The position numbers and the translations under genes were made by a program. From contig JAHBMJ010004182.1 of the NCBI GenBank assembly GCA_018398765.1, forward strand, positions 31,674 through 83,384: a stretch of 51,711 nt of DNA. Reading direction: 5' to 3'. The notes beneath the pieces were generated by a model. That model was given only the letters and a program-made list of their open reading frames with translations, searched no databases and had not been told where the DNA came from. This DNA is from Chromera velia (taxonomy: Eukaryota > Sar > Chromeraceae). Below are positions 34,114 through 45,587 of this stretch, piece after piece. Each line of letters starts with the position of its first letter. Position 1 is the stretch's first letter.

Positions 34114-37100
34114 GTATGGATATGTGTATGATGGGGGTGTTTGTTGCAGATTTGACTTTGACCTCGTTCTGGCCCCTCGTCTCTCCTACTTCGACGTCCG
34201 CAAAGAGGAGGGCCAGTGTCGCGCCCTCCAAGTACAGACTATCCCCTCGCCTCTGCAACGGCTTCTTGCCAGGGGGATCCCGAAAGCATGTGCGGCGGCG
34301 GGACGAGAAGGAGAGGGAACAGGGGAGAGGGATGGCGCCGCCACACGTGTATGGAGAATTACCTTCGGTGCTCTTCTTCCCTCGCGGCCTAGCAGGGCAG
34401 AAACGCAACAGGCCCCCCCGCCCTCTTTCCATGTCCCTGCGCTCTCGAACGGCCCCCCCGACCGGGGTGTGTTTGTGCGAATGGGTCTGCACTTTGTGGA
34501 CGAGCACGAAGCACGGAGAGTCTACAGAGCCCTTGTGACTCACGTGCTCCTCTACAGAAGGCGAAAGGGGCCTGTGAGGACTTGGAAAGTGAAACCGTCA
34601 GAGGTCGACGGGGGTGCGATCAATCAGAAACTTCAGGCGTCTCCGATGTCTTCTCATTGGCACCCGTATGTCTCCACCATGGGGGGGGGGCATGCCGGGG
34701 CCTCTGCGGGAAAATCACAGCAACCACAATGGTGGGGGGCAGGAGCTCGACAGCTTTGCATGAGTGGGGACCGGTCTCTTGCCTCGACTGCCGAGACGGT
34801 AGAGAGAGCTGACGGTTCAAGTGCAGTCTCAGGCAACTCCCCCTTCCCCCCGTTTATATCTAGGGGTCTGAGGGTTTTCGGATCTTCAGGGGGGGCCATT
34901 GCAGTGACCCCCACTGCTTGCTGGCTTTCTCTAGCATTGTCCTCTGTTGACAGGGGCCTCGATGGCCCGGCAGGGGGGGGGAACTTGAATGAGAGTGCGG
35001 CGTCGGGGGCAGAGGGGGGAGGGCAGAGGGGAGGGGGGGACCCCTCTCTGGCAGCCGTTCTGACTGGACGTTTCCCTTTGAAACTGGCAGAACACCTTGA
35101 GCCAGCATTGGCGTACTTGACCACAGCCTCTCTTCTGTTCGGACCCCCTGGGGGGACTCAGGTAAGCATGTTTGTTTGTTTTATTTGAAGGGAAACTACA
35201 TCATAATTTTGCGATGCTTTCGGTTGTGGGGGAGGAGGCTTCCATTGAACTTGCTCGTGTTCATTATTCGCATTCATTCGCTTCTAGCTGTGGATTGATC
35301 ACGAGAGTAAGTCCTCTCCTGGCCGCCTTTTGCTCATTCTGGCTATGCACTTTTTGGACCCCCACATCCCATGCAGACAAATCAGCTAGTCGTCATGTTT
35401 GCGCTGCCATTCAACCCCATTAAATGCCCGCCAAGGTGTTTAGATTGCGCAAAGTGGATCACTAGCTTGACACAACGCGTACACACACATGTATACGTAC
35501 GTACCTGCATGCATGTTAACCCCTGACCCCATGCACGCCTCGACTAACCCATAAATGCAGGTGAAGGCCCACACGCGCAGCTCCGATGAGATGGCACTGG
35601 CTATAGAGGAGCGCTGGCCCTGGCTGGGCCTTCTGTTGGACGACATGATCATGGCCCCCAAAGTGGGCCTGGGAGGGCATGCCGGGGCCCCCGCGTTTGC
35701 CTTTGTGAGTCCCCCAAAGCTCTGGTCTGAGTCCATCGACTGCCGCCGTCCGGGGACGTACGGGCGACTCGTGCGGCACATCAGCGCGGCACAGAAGCAG
35801 CAGGGGGGGGAGAAATTCGGCCTCGGGGCGTCTGCCGGACTCTCTGGGCCTCCGACGGAAGAGCGAGTGACGGTGTGGGTGCTGCAGGTGGGTGCGTGGA
35901 TGGAGATTCATACATGCTGCATGCATGGCGGGGGGTGTCTCTGTGCCTGCCTACCAGCCTGTCTACCAGCAACCTGGCTGATCCTTTTTAAGCAGCAATT
36001 TTGTTCTTTCTCCTCGTAGTTCCAAGCCGTGTTTGTAGTCACAAAGCCGTTAGGAAGTCCGTTTCTGGTGCGCTCCCACTCCACACATACACACACCCAC
36101 AGAGTTATATGCATCTTTTATGTGTCAATGTGTGCATTAAAGGCGAATCCATTCAAGCTCCTTTTTAGAGGATTGTATGCATACATACATAAAATTTGAT
36201 TCCATGCAGGTGGGCGCGTTGGGTCCTCTGGGGCTGGTTGAGGACGGGGCGTCAGGCCGTCACCCCGACCTGGTCGCTCAGAGCGCAGACCGCCAACTGT
36301 TTGTTCGTCTGACTCTGCATTTTGCCACAGAAAAAGAGGCGGTGGAGGTAGCAGACCGTCTCACGGACAGGCTCAGGAGACTGAAGGATGTTCGTGAAAG
36401 ACTACGGAGGGGCGAGAACGCATTGTGTGCAGGAGACGCAGAGGACGCATCCTTCCTCAAAGACCCCCGACTGTCCGTACACCGCAAGAGGTTCTGGAAA
36501 AGATGGGCCAGAGCTCTCCAAGGTTTGGATGTTTTCCGCACATGGCAGAGATCTGATTCACTAATGGATTCCGGAATTCCCTCTGCGTCTCCTCCCAAGC
36601 GATTGAGTAGATCCCTTTCCCGATCTGGGAGATCTTCCCAGCCGTCTCCCCCCCTTCCCTTAGGAGAATCCAAAAACGACAAAAACAAATCATCATCGAA
36701 TCTCCTCTCACACCTAGGCACGCTCCTAGTAGAGGAACAACCGACCTCATCCCCCTCACCGCATTCTTCCAAACCTGCACCCGTTCCGCCAACGCAAAAG
36801 GATGACCCGCAAATGATGCTTTCCGGGACCATCAAACCGCCCCGAAAAGACCGAACGCGCGGTCGGAGCCTCACAAGAGACCCCCAAGCAGCTCCAAGCG
36901 AAATTCGGACAGAGTCAGTCCACACAGGCACGTTCATCACCGAAGAAGCGGGCCCGATTCCCCCGACAAATTCAGAAATGTTCCAAAAAAAGGGGGGAAG
37001 TAAGCACTCGAGCTCAGGCGGAGGAGCCAGATCAGGCTCGAATGCCAAAACTTCGTCCGATGTTCCCTCTCTCAGTCCCACTTTTTCTTCCCCTTCAGGT

Positions 37101-40100
37101 GGAAGAAGAACGGGAAACAGAAGGGAAAGGGACAGGGAAAGGGGACGAACTCCTTCTTCAGTCCCTTCCGCAGTCTCCAGCAAAAAGACCATTCCGAGCT
37201 TCCAAATCGAAGAGAGCCATTCCGCGCCACCCCACACAGCAACCAGGTCCAGTGCCTCCCTCTCGGAACCTGGACAGAGCGGTCCCTCAAGTGCTCTCCG
37301 CCAGCAACAGGGAGGAGGAGCGCAGCCTCAAACAGCGAAGTCGGCCGCCACTTCTGCCACTGGGAACACTAGAGGTAGTCCCGGCAGGCGGGGCAGCGAC
37401 AAGGGACGCGCCAGCCAAACAAGCGGTACGAGTGCCCGCTCAATGGCCGACATCGCCCAAAATTCGTTTTTCCTCAACGTGCAAGAGGATCGCAGGGGAG
37501 GGAAGCAAGGGGATGACCAGGGATTGTTCCAACAACGACAACAACCGGAAGTGCAGGTACGCATGAGTCATGCCGACTCGCAGCATTTGGATGCCTGCAG
37601 AGACCTCAAAAATGCTGCAGAGGAAAGAATGAGGCAAATCGATAGACGAGCCTCTCTCGCCTCTGTTGCGAATGGAGATCATGTGGGAGAAGGCGACGGG
37701 TTTCCTCTCCCATCCCACCTCCCCTCTGTGCCGAGTCTTAACCAAGGCTCAACAGCACGTTTCGACAAACAAACCGACCACGCAAGGGGAGATCTGAGGT
37801 CTCACAATTTCATGAGATCGCCCTCTGGAGTTGAGGAATCACCCCTGTACGCAACACACGGGGGGCCTGTGCCCCTGGCAGATGTTGCAGGACGGCTTCC
37901 GACCTCCCGCAGCTACCTGTACGATGCGTCCAGCGAACTGGACGCCTCAAGTGCAGCCTTCACCAGTCGGAAGAGCTGTCTGAGTGAGGCCAATGCCTGG
38001 CCGCCTCCTCTCTTTGACGCCTCTGCGTTGGAGCTGGAGACTGCGGCAGTGAAGGCAAAGGACAGAGAGGTAGCAGGTCTGCTTGCGTGCGTCAGGGCAG
38101 GGGACCTGACGAGAGTCAACTACAGTCCGGGTCTTCGGGGGTGTCAGAGGTACACCGTAGCGCTGCACCCTCAGGGTGGGGGTGCGGGGTCATCTGTCGA
38201 CTGTATGGAGAAAGGGCAGGCGGCTGCAGGGGGGGCCGGGGGTCCGGGTAGAAGAAGGGAGCCAGAAGCAACGGTGTTCTACGTGGCAGCGAGTGATTCT
38301 GCCATCCATGTGAGTACGAGAGAAAAGGCTGGGCGGGGGGGGGGGAAAGTCGGAAGGCGATGTTCTTTTGCAAGTCTCCATTCATCGATGCATCCAGCGA
38401 ACCAGCCACTCAGAAATTCAACTGTGTGACCATTCTTTCATTCATTCATTCATTCATTCATTCATTCATTCATCTATCCAATGATCATTCAATCCATCTG
38501 TGAAGCCTTCTTTTGTGTGGACCGACAGCACCTGATCACGCAGTAAGTTTGTCCTACCCTCCCTTCATCTCTTGTCCACACACATTTTTGTGGCTTTTGA
38601 CATCACTTTCTTTCTCTTGTATGTTTGGTATTTCTGTGTGGTCACCAACGAGCCCTGTCATTCCTTTGAAATTCAATGACTCCTTCTTTCTTTGTGCTTT
38701 GCCCTGATACGCATGAATGTGCCCCGACTGGATGCAGTTCTGCCCCGTGGTCCGTCTCTCCGACTACCTCATGCCGATTCCTAGGGATGAGCTGTCGTCA
38801 CTCGCGGCGTCGGGAAGGGCTGGGTCGGACTCCAGCAGCTCCATCGATCCGATCTCACTCTCACAATTGGGGAGACACAGAAGCAAGGAGGAGGTCTTCA
38901 GGGAGGCAGTCAAAGCGCTTCCTCCCCGGGTCCTCAAATTATTCGGAAATGAAAACCCAAAAGTCAACAGCCAGGCAACCCACTTCGCTTCTCTAGTCAA
39001 CGCCCCCTGCCTCGCAGACACAGGAGGAGGAGGAATGGAGGAGTCGCTTCACATTGCGGAAGTTCCTCTTTCGCCTGTGTTGACCATCCCGTTCAAGTAC
39101 ATCGTAGCAGTCCGGTGCGAGGACGGTCCCTTCCGCCCGTGCGTGCCGTCCGAAGCCTCGACAGTGTACGAGAGGGAGCTGCAAGAGAGTTCGAATGCGG
39201 GTGGAGGTGAGAAGCTGGGGGGAAAGGCTGACACGGCTGAGCGTCACAGACGTTTGAGGAGGCTAGGCAGCGTTGATGCCTACCAGAGGTCCTACCTCAG
39301 GCAGTTCGGGAGAGGGACCGATGCCGGATACCGGTCGGTTGCAATTGTTGAGTGACTCAAAGCAGAACTCGTTCCTCTTCAGACTTCTGAGAGATGGATA
39401 CCTTCATCAGAGCTGGTGTTCCCTCGCTCTTAGCTTCTTGACTTTTGCGTGCGCATTTGCTTTTTCATGCTTCTTTCTTCACCGCCTCAACTGGAAAGAT
39501 TGAAGTGACGTTGTGCGTATCTGTCTCTGCCTCTGCGCTGTGTCAGGGACCAGAACTCTGGTGCTGCCTGTCTGTCTGTCTGGGTTTCCTCTTTACTGAC
39601 TCTCACGGAGTTAGTTCTGGTTTTTCGAATGAATGCAGATACATCCATGAGTGGCTCCGGCCAGGGTCTCGAAGAGACGGAGGGGGGGACGGGAGGGCTC
39701 TTGACGCACGCGGAGAGATTGAGCTCTTCTGCCAGGTCGGTCAGACATTCACTCATTCATCAACTCATTCCGTTCATTCATTCATTTGTTCAGTCGGTCA
39801 CTCAGTCAGTCAGTCAGTCAGTCAGTTGGTCGGTCGGTCGGTCGGTCGGTTCGTTGGAGACAGTCAGCTGTAGAGAATGTGTGATCATCAGCACCTTTTG
39901 CTCTTTTCTCTTCGCTTTCGCGTATGTCAATGGCAACAGTCACCGAATAATTTTTCTTCCTTCCTCTGTTGAACGAACGACTCTCTTCGATCAGGTGGGC
40001 AATTGGCGTTTTCCCATTCTCGTGGGAAGTCCCACGGGGCCTAGCTGGTCCTCGCCTGGGTCCGCCCTCACCCTCGGGGGGGGGGGGCCTGAGCGGCCGA

Positions 40101-41761
40101 TCATGTCGAATTCTGCTTTCCGGGGCCTCCCCCATGTCCCTGAGGGAGTGATTGAGGAGGACACAGGCACGCTGGCACCTCAGCCCCAGGACCCACGAAG
40201 ACTCTCCCTAGCTGTCGAACTCGGTATCTGTAAATGGACTCATAGCTCGGTCGAGGCCCGGGAGAGAAGGGACAAAGCGTCAAGCATGACGCAGAGAACC
40301 TCCTGGGCACTCTGGGGTGTGTGCAGACTTATTCGGCAAATCACTGTGTCGGAGTCTCCTTTTGTCCGTGTGGTGTTGGGATCAGTGGAGAGAGACTGGA
40401 AGGCAGAGACACCAGTGGAAAGAGCAGTGGCGTGGGGCATGAGCTGGTTCGGATTTTTGGCGGTCAGCTCAGCCTGTTCTGTTCGTTTGTCATTTTTGGT
40501 TTATTTGCTCAGATGCTTTTGGTTGCTCTTGTTTCGGTCGTTTGTTCCAGCAGTTTTGCTTGCAAGGGCTTTGAGGCGGCGCTGCCCTCTCGTGCTGCAC
40601 TGCACCTGCTACCTTTTGAGACAAAGACACAAAGACAGAGACTGAAAGAGCCTCAGTTTTCATCACTTCTTGCTCCCTGTTGTGCAGATGTTCGCCTGGC
40701 TCCTGACTGCTCTGTTCGTTTCTGGGGGCCTCTCAATTGGTTGGGCCGCATCACTGGCTTTGGTGATCGGGTCGGTGGCCTCTCCGATCCCCCCCTCTAT
40801 GTTCCGTCAGATCTTCTGGATCGTTCGTGTGCCCTTCTTCTTCTCAGCAGCAGACGTGAGGGAACCAGAGGGCAGACTGTTACTTGCCGTCAGAGCTACA
40901 CCCCCCCCGATTCTGAATTTCTATCTAGGCAGACGGGGCAGTCAGGCGGCCTCGGGTGCGTGGGAGGGGCACAGACTGCTCAAAGCGACGGTGCAAAAGA
41001 GATGGAGACGGAGAACACACACCAGAAAGGGGGTGGGGCTGTTCCTAGGATGGCTTTATATCCTGGGATGCTGGCTCTTGCTGGTCGTCTTCGCAGGGGG
41101 TGGTGGTGTCTCCTCCCCCCAAGCAGCAATCCTACAGTCAACCTTCTTCTGGGTCACCGTCGGTGCTGCCGGGTTCTCTTTCCTGGTCTGGCCGTTCGTG
41201 AAGGGCATCACGTGGGCTTGCGTCCTTGGGTGGGGAAGGGACGCCGGGTACCTCGACTGGCTGGTGAATTTAAGGGTCCCTAGGGGTCTCTCTAACTGCA
41301 TGGTGGAAGACGACGAGGACATCAGAGACAGGGTAAGGCGAAAGGAAGGGTTTGGGGGGTGGGCAATTTTGGGGAGGGACTTTTGTGTTTTGTGCGTTTT
41401 GGAACTTGGATATCTGGCCGGTCATTTCGTCCGACCGTATTCCCCGTCCTTTGATCTGTGATCCGTTTCCTCGTGACCTCATAGTCACTTAATTCCTTCC
41501 TCCCTTCCTCTTTGTTTGTCTCTGTCTGTGTCTCGCTGTTTGTCTGTCTGTCTGTCTGCCTGTCTGTCTGTCTGGCTGCCTGTCTGTCTGGCTGCCTTTC
41601 TTTCTTTCTTTCTTTCTTCCTTCCTTCCTTCCTTTATTTGTTTGTTTGTTTCTGTTTTTTTCTAGTTGCCCCCACTCTCTCTTCTTTTCCTCTTTTCTCT
41701 TCTTCCCCTCTTTGGAATTCCCGTGCATGTGTGTGTGTCTCTCTGCATGTTGGTGTCCGTC

Positions 41762-41813
<52 letters not shown>

Positions 41814-41872
41814 CGGCCGATGACCTCTACTTTGTGAGAACAGAGAGGGTTGCGTTCGGAGGCGCCCTCTAG
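31584..41872 (+). CDS. Giant membrane-anchored protein (~2,218 residues), unrecognised
   Basis: Eleven exons join without a phase break: 31584-31684, 31992-33040, 33736-33937, 34150-35161, 35561-35887, 36210-38309, 38738-39333, 39639-39735, 39995-40462, 40688-41332 and 41813-41872 (TAG). The total is 6,657 nt. Residues ~13-33 form an N-terminal signal-anchor helix (SSVFWLLVASACLYVLFILG). Two similar segments, FVRMGLHFVDEHEARRVYRA (exon 4) and FVRLTLHFATEKEAVEVADR (exon 6), look like beta strand-plus-helix endings of PH-like modules. Exon 6 spans 700 codons and is mostly disordered Ser/Arg/Gly/Pro-rich. The C-terminal region (exons 10-11) has three or four transmembrane helices (AWLLTALFVSGGLSIGW, LGWLYILGCWLLLVVF, FFWVTVGAAGFSFLVWPF). 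Possibly a membrane-contact or scaffold protein, but this is only inference from layout; I recognise no family. Confidence 0.75.
33132..33200. repeat. (TA)n-(GT)n microsatellite in intron
   Basis: AT repeat (33132-33160) passing directly into GT repeat (33161-33198), in the intron between exons 2 and 3 of the giant gene. Confidence 0.9.
38435..38474. repeat. (ATTC)n microsatellite in intron
   Basis: About ten ATTC units in the 38310-38737 intron of the giant gene. Confidence 0.85.
39795..39852. repeat. (CAGT)n-(CGGT)n microsatellite in intron
   Basis: Tetranucleotide runs of CAGT then CGGT in the intron after exon 39639-39735, whose donor is itself GTCGGTCAG. Confidence 0.85.
41762..41810. 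repeat. (TA)n-(GT)n microsatellite abutting a splice acceptor
   Basis: About nine TA units followed by about fourteen GT units, ending directly in GCAG|TCG. That is the acceptor of the last coding exon of the giant gene. There is no conventional polypyrimidine tract within the last 50 bases. Confidence 0.9.
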
Positions 41873-44412
41873 AAGGTCATCCAATCAAGAGATGGCATCC
41901 AGCCAGCCAGCCGCACAAGAGGTGCCTCTATTGGAGAGAAAGAGGCCGCCAGGCTGGGTCTGACAATTTTCTATTATATACTCTCTTTTTCAATCGCACG
42001 TGACTGACTCCCGCCCCTCTCTGACAATTCGTCCTCTCTCCTGTCCTTTCTCCCTCATCTGTCCAAGTGAACATCGCAAACAGAAATTAGACACACACCC
42101 AGTCAGTCAGTCCGACAGATAGACAACAGACATACAGACAGACACACAGATAGACTAACAAAGACACGGACGGACAGACAGACGGACAAACGGACAGAAA
42201 GACAGACAGAAAGAAAGACCCATAGACAGGGTCCGGAAGACAGTATCAATTCTCACTCAAAACCGTGCAGCAAACATCCATGCTGCGCTGAAGTCATTCA
42301 TTCTCTTTGTCTCCCTCTTTCCCACTTTGTCAACACGCCCAGACGGAGTCTGTCTGCATCAAATGCCGGATTTGTTTCTCTGTGCACGCGCCCAGACAGA
42401 CACTGGACGGCTGGCAGGTCACCTCTTTCATTTGTACGGCATGAGAGACAAGCAAGCAGATTTCCTTAATTCCAGCCAACGCCTGACCTCACGAACCCAG
42501 ATGTCAATACTTGCTTCTTTCGCTTCCTCCCTCTCTCTGTCCGTCGGCTTGGCTGGCAGCAGGAGCTAAACAGAGAGAAAGAGAGAGACCTGCTCTCTTT
42601 ATCTCTTTAGCCAACTAAAGTAAGAATTCAAAAACATGGCCTCAATTTTTCCTTGGGCAGGCATGCAGCATGCGCTGTGAACTCAGTTTTGTCTTGTCCA
42701 AAACAGAAAAGCAAACAGCTTGGAGGACAAGAGAACAAAGAGGAGGGAAGAAGACAAGTGAGATGACAGCAAAGGAAAAAGAAAGATGAATGCAGCCCCC
42801 CATCGATACCTGCTGAGCCTCTTTTACATGTCATTTTTGCCTGGGCTCTCGTGGAGAGCAGCAGACGGGCACTTCGGCAAGTGCATGCACTCACGGATGG
42901 TGAAAAAGGAAAACATAAAACAAGGCAAGCCGTCAAAAGTCGATCGACATCAAAAATGTCAGTCAAACGTGTGAAGTCACAAAGCCATGATACTGCAAAA
43001 AGAGCATTCAAATTTTCTATTCTGAATCGTTTCTACGATTGCTTGTGCTTCTTGTAAAAAAAAACTCAGTCTAAGTCAGACTGATATGCATGTATACATA
43101 CAGATTATGACATGCACAGGTATTGCAAAACAACACCATTATCCATATTTCTGATTACGTTACATTTATTATTGCTCAGTATTGCTTAGATTAGCATCTT
43201 TAGATTGCGTAAAAAGTCTTTTATAGTGAATAATGATAAAAAGAATGATAATGATAGTAATAAAAATAGTGATATGTTTGCATAAAAAACATTAAATAAC
43301 ATAAAAAGAAAAAATAATGAAAAATATATCGATCATGGTATATTCAAAGATGCCTGAAGTTTTGGTATGTATGCCGCGTCCCTATATATAAGGGGCAGAT
43401 CTAGCCTAGTTTGTCAGAGTGATGTATAGTGTTTGGTACGCTAGGGGAAGGTGATGGTAGCTGCATTAAGCCGCATACCCCTTGAATCCTAAGTCCTAAC
43501 CCTGCATGCATGCGCAGCCAGCCGGTGTGCCCTTATCCCGGTCGAAATCTGGCCGACGTAAACGTATGACCATTATATGACCGGTGTCCCCAACCAGATA
43601 TCCTGGACATTAATTTGTGGCCATTCTATGCATGCCTAGGCGTGCGAAACCAATCTAAAACCATCTCCCCCTTTCACTGACTATCCCGCCTAAGCATGAG
43701 GTGGGGGCGTCTCCCTAGCTAAGCAAGAGTAAATAACATATGCTGTTGCTACCTATCCGTTTACTCGTTGTTTTGTTTTCTAACAGCTTTTTTACTCATC
43801 TCTCACACACATTTTCTCACTACCAGAGTGTTACATCGATTAACAGAAATCCAGGCACCGTAGTCAGACATAGTCAGTCAGTCCGTATGGAGCGTGAAAG
43901 AAAAACAGCATGCAGATGAACATGCAATGCATGAATGAGTGTGTACATTCTCTGCATCCATGCACGTAGAGGGCGCCAGGCGGCGGCGGCGTCCCCCCCC
44001 TCCACGGCGCACACTCGTCGGTCGGGGCCGGCCCAGGTCCTGTATGAAGGCCTGCAGAAAAGAAAAAGAAAGTCAAACCATCCATACAAATGGCCACAAA
44101 TTAATGTCCATGCAAGGCATCCGGCTCCGCATGACACCGATACGCGTCTGCATACATGCATGGATGCGATTTGCTGTGTAATTAATTCTGCACAGATTTT
44201 ACACAGCAAGGACATTCATCCTTCAAAGTGCGCCCTTGTACGTATCACTTACAAGTCTGACTTCTCTCTGCTCCTGTGTTGCTCCCACTTCCGGCTGTCA
44301 AGTAACTACCGCTTCAAGAGGCTGCCTATAAGCCGTCTCAACTACGCATTGACAAACTCATATATTTCTACTTGGAGACCTGCACGCTCCGTCCGAAGCA
44401 CGGTACTAGACG
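41873..44412. other. Intergenic region, no gene seen
   Basis: It starts with the 3' flank of the giant gene (CAGA/GACA repeats at 42100-42220). 43050-43850 is an AT-rich island with the second copy of the TATA-like dispersed repeat. The last 500 bp precede the LEA-2-like gene. No open frame has a recognisable domain or splice partner. Confidence 0.5.
43359..43416 (+). repeat. Dispersed ~58-bp repeat, copy 2 (TATA box)
   Basis: Pairs with 9810-9868. It contains TATATATAAGGGGC, a good TATA-box match, between ATGCCGCGTCCC and GATCTAGCCTAGT. It lies in an AT-rich island with no neighbouring coding sequence on its 3' side. Confidence 0.65.
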
Positions 44413-45381
44413 ATGACGCAGACCTGCAGTCTTCGATCCTGCGGTGTAGGCACAGCAATAACGCTACTGTGCCTGGCCTTGCTGGGCTTCATCTTTTGGC
44501 CCAGAAAGCCAATTGTGTGTGCCTCTATCGGTTGGGAGGATACGAAGCTGAGTACTAAGACCACGAACACAGAGCTGGAAACTCAGTTGAAATTCAAAGT
44601 CAACGTAGAAGTCGAGAACAAAAACTGGTACGGGATCAATCTGAAGGACTTGGTAGTGGACGTCTATCATGAGAGTGCAGCGGGAGATGCCAAGGTAGCA
44701 GCAATCACCTCTGACAAGATTCGAGTGCGATCGGGTGGGTGGGTGAAACCCCGCTGGAGCGCATTTTCTCTCGACGCTGCCACCGTGACGTCTGAAAAGA
44801 CCGCCCTCTGGCTTGCAGAAGCCGTTCACAAGTGCACAAAGTATCAGGTCACACCCTTTGACCTAAAGGTATCCGTCCGGGCCTTGGGTGTTCCTTTCGC
44901 GATTTCTGTGAAGGTCAACGCAGAATGCGAACCCACAGCTCTGGATTCACTGGCAGGCATCCCGGATGCAGAAGGTTTCTTTCTCAAGGAAGGGAAGGAC
45001 GGCAGCTGTTCGGACGACAGCAAGCCGAGAAACACGGAAGCGACCGCAGAGCTCGATGCCGAACCGATGACCGTAGAGGAGTATTTCTTCGGTAGGCCCA
45101 CAGTGGTGCCTAAGCCAGACCCAGAGGCCGAATGGAAGGGTGAGGCTGCAGAGCAGTCTGAAGATTCCGACACTCCTCGAGGCAGCGAGCCGATGGAGAG
45201 TCAGAACGAAGGGGCGGACGGGGAGGCAGACGAGGTTGCAGAAGAGAAGGGAGAGGAAGACCCTCTGGAAGAAGAAGGGCCTCTGACTCATTCGTCTGTC
45301 GGCAAAGTTTTAAAGAAGGAGTGGCAGGAAGAAGATGACAACGCATCCTCTGGAGAAGAAGTTGACAAGGAGGTTGCGTGA
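44413..45381 (+). CDS. Membrane-anchored LEA-2/WHy-like protein with acidic tail
   Basis: A single-exon frame of 322 residues from ATG 44413. Residues ~10-30 form one transmembrane or signal-anchor helix (VGTAITLLCLALLGFIFW). Residues ~40-180 look like the LEA-2 beta-sandwich: a VNVEVENKNWYGINLKDLVV strand pair (family pattern v.v.NPN...i.l.d..v.v), a central Ser/Pro turn, a Cys-containing helix near KCTKYQ and a last strand GVPFAISVKVNAEC. LEA-2 domains occur in stress-tolerance and plasma-membrane-anchored proteins. The last ~120 residues are strongly acidic, with Glu/Asp clusters, and probably disordered. The domain call is by pattern only; an unrelated small beta-sandwich is possible. No introns are needed. 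Confidence 0.65.
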   Translation: MTQTCSLRSCGVGTAITLLCLALLGFIFWPRKPIVCASIGWEDTKLSTKTTNTELETQLKFKVNVEVENKNWYGINLKDLVVDVYHESAAGDAKVAAITSDKIRVRSGGWVKPRWSAFSLDAATVTSEKTALWLAEAVHKCTKYQVTPFDLKVSVRALGVPFAISVKVNAECEPTALDSLAGIPDAEGFFLKEGKDGSCSDDSKPRNTEATAELDAEPMTVEEYFFGRPTVVPKPDPEAEWKGEAAEQSEDSDTPRGSEPMESQNEGADGEADEVAEEKGEEDPLEEEGPLTHSSVGKVLKKEWQEEDDNASSGEEVDKEVA

Positions 45382-45554
45382 AGCGTTTTTTCGTTCTTTT
45401 TTTTTTTCCTTTTCTTTTCTGCTGCATTCTTTGAGAGAAAACAGAAATAACTCACAGATCCTTGACTGGAAAAGGAGGAAGAGAACTGTAGGGGTCCAAA
45501 AGAAATTACCCTCTTTAACGGACGTCCTCAAGTTGATCAATTGTGACATCTCTT

Positions 45555-45587
<33 letters not shown>

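Noticed and set aside
36278-37237. 319-codon minus-strand frame opposite exon 6 of the giant gene
   Set aside because: It is antisense to a phase-consistent 700-codon exon and is explained by composition; it has no independent start context or domain.
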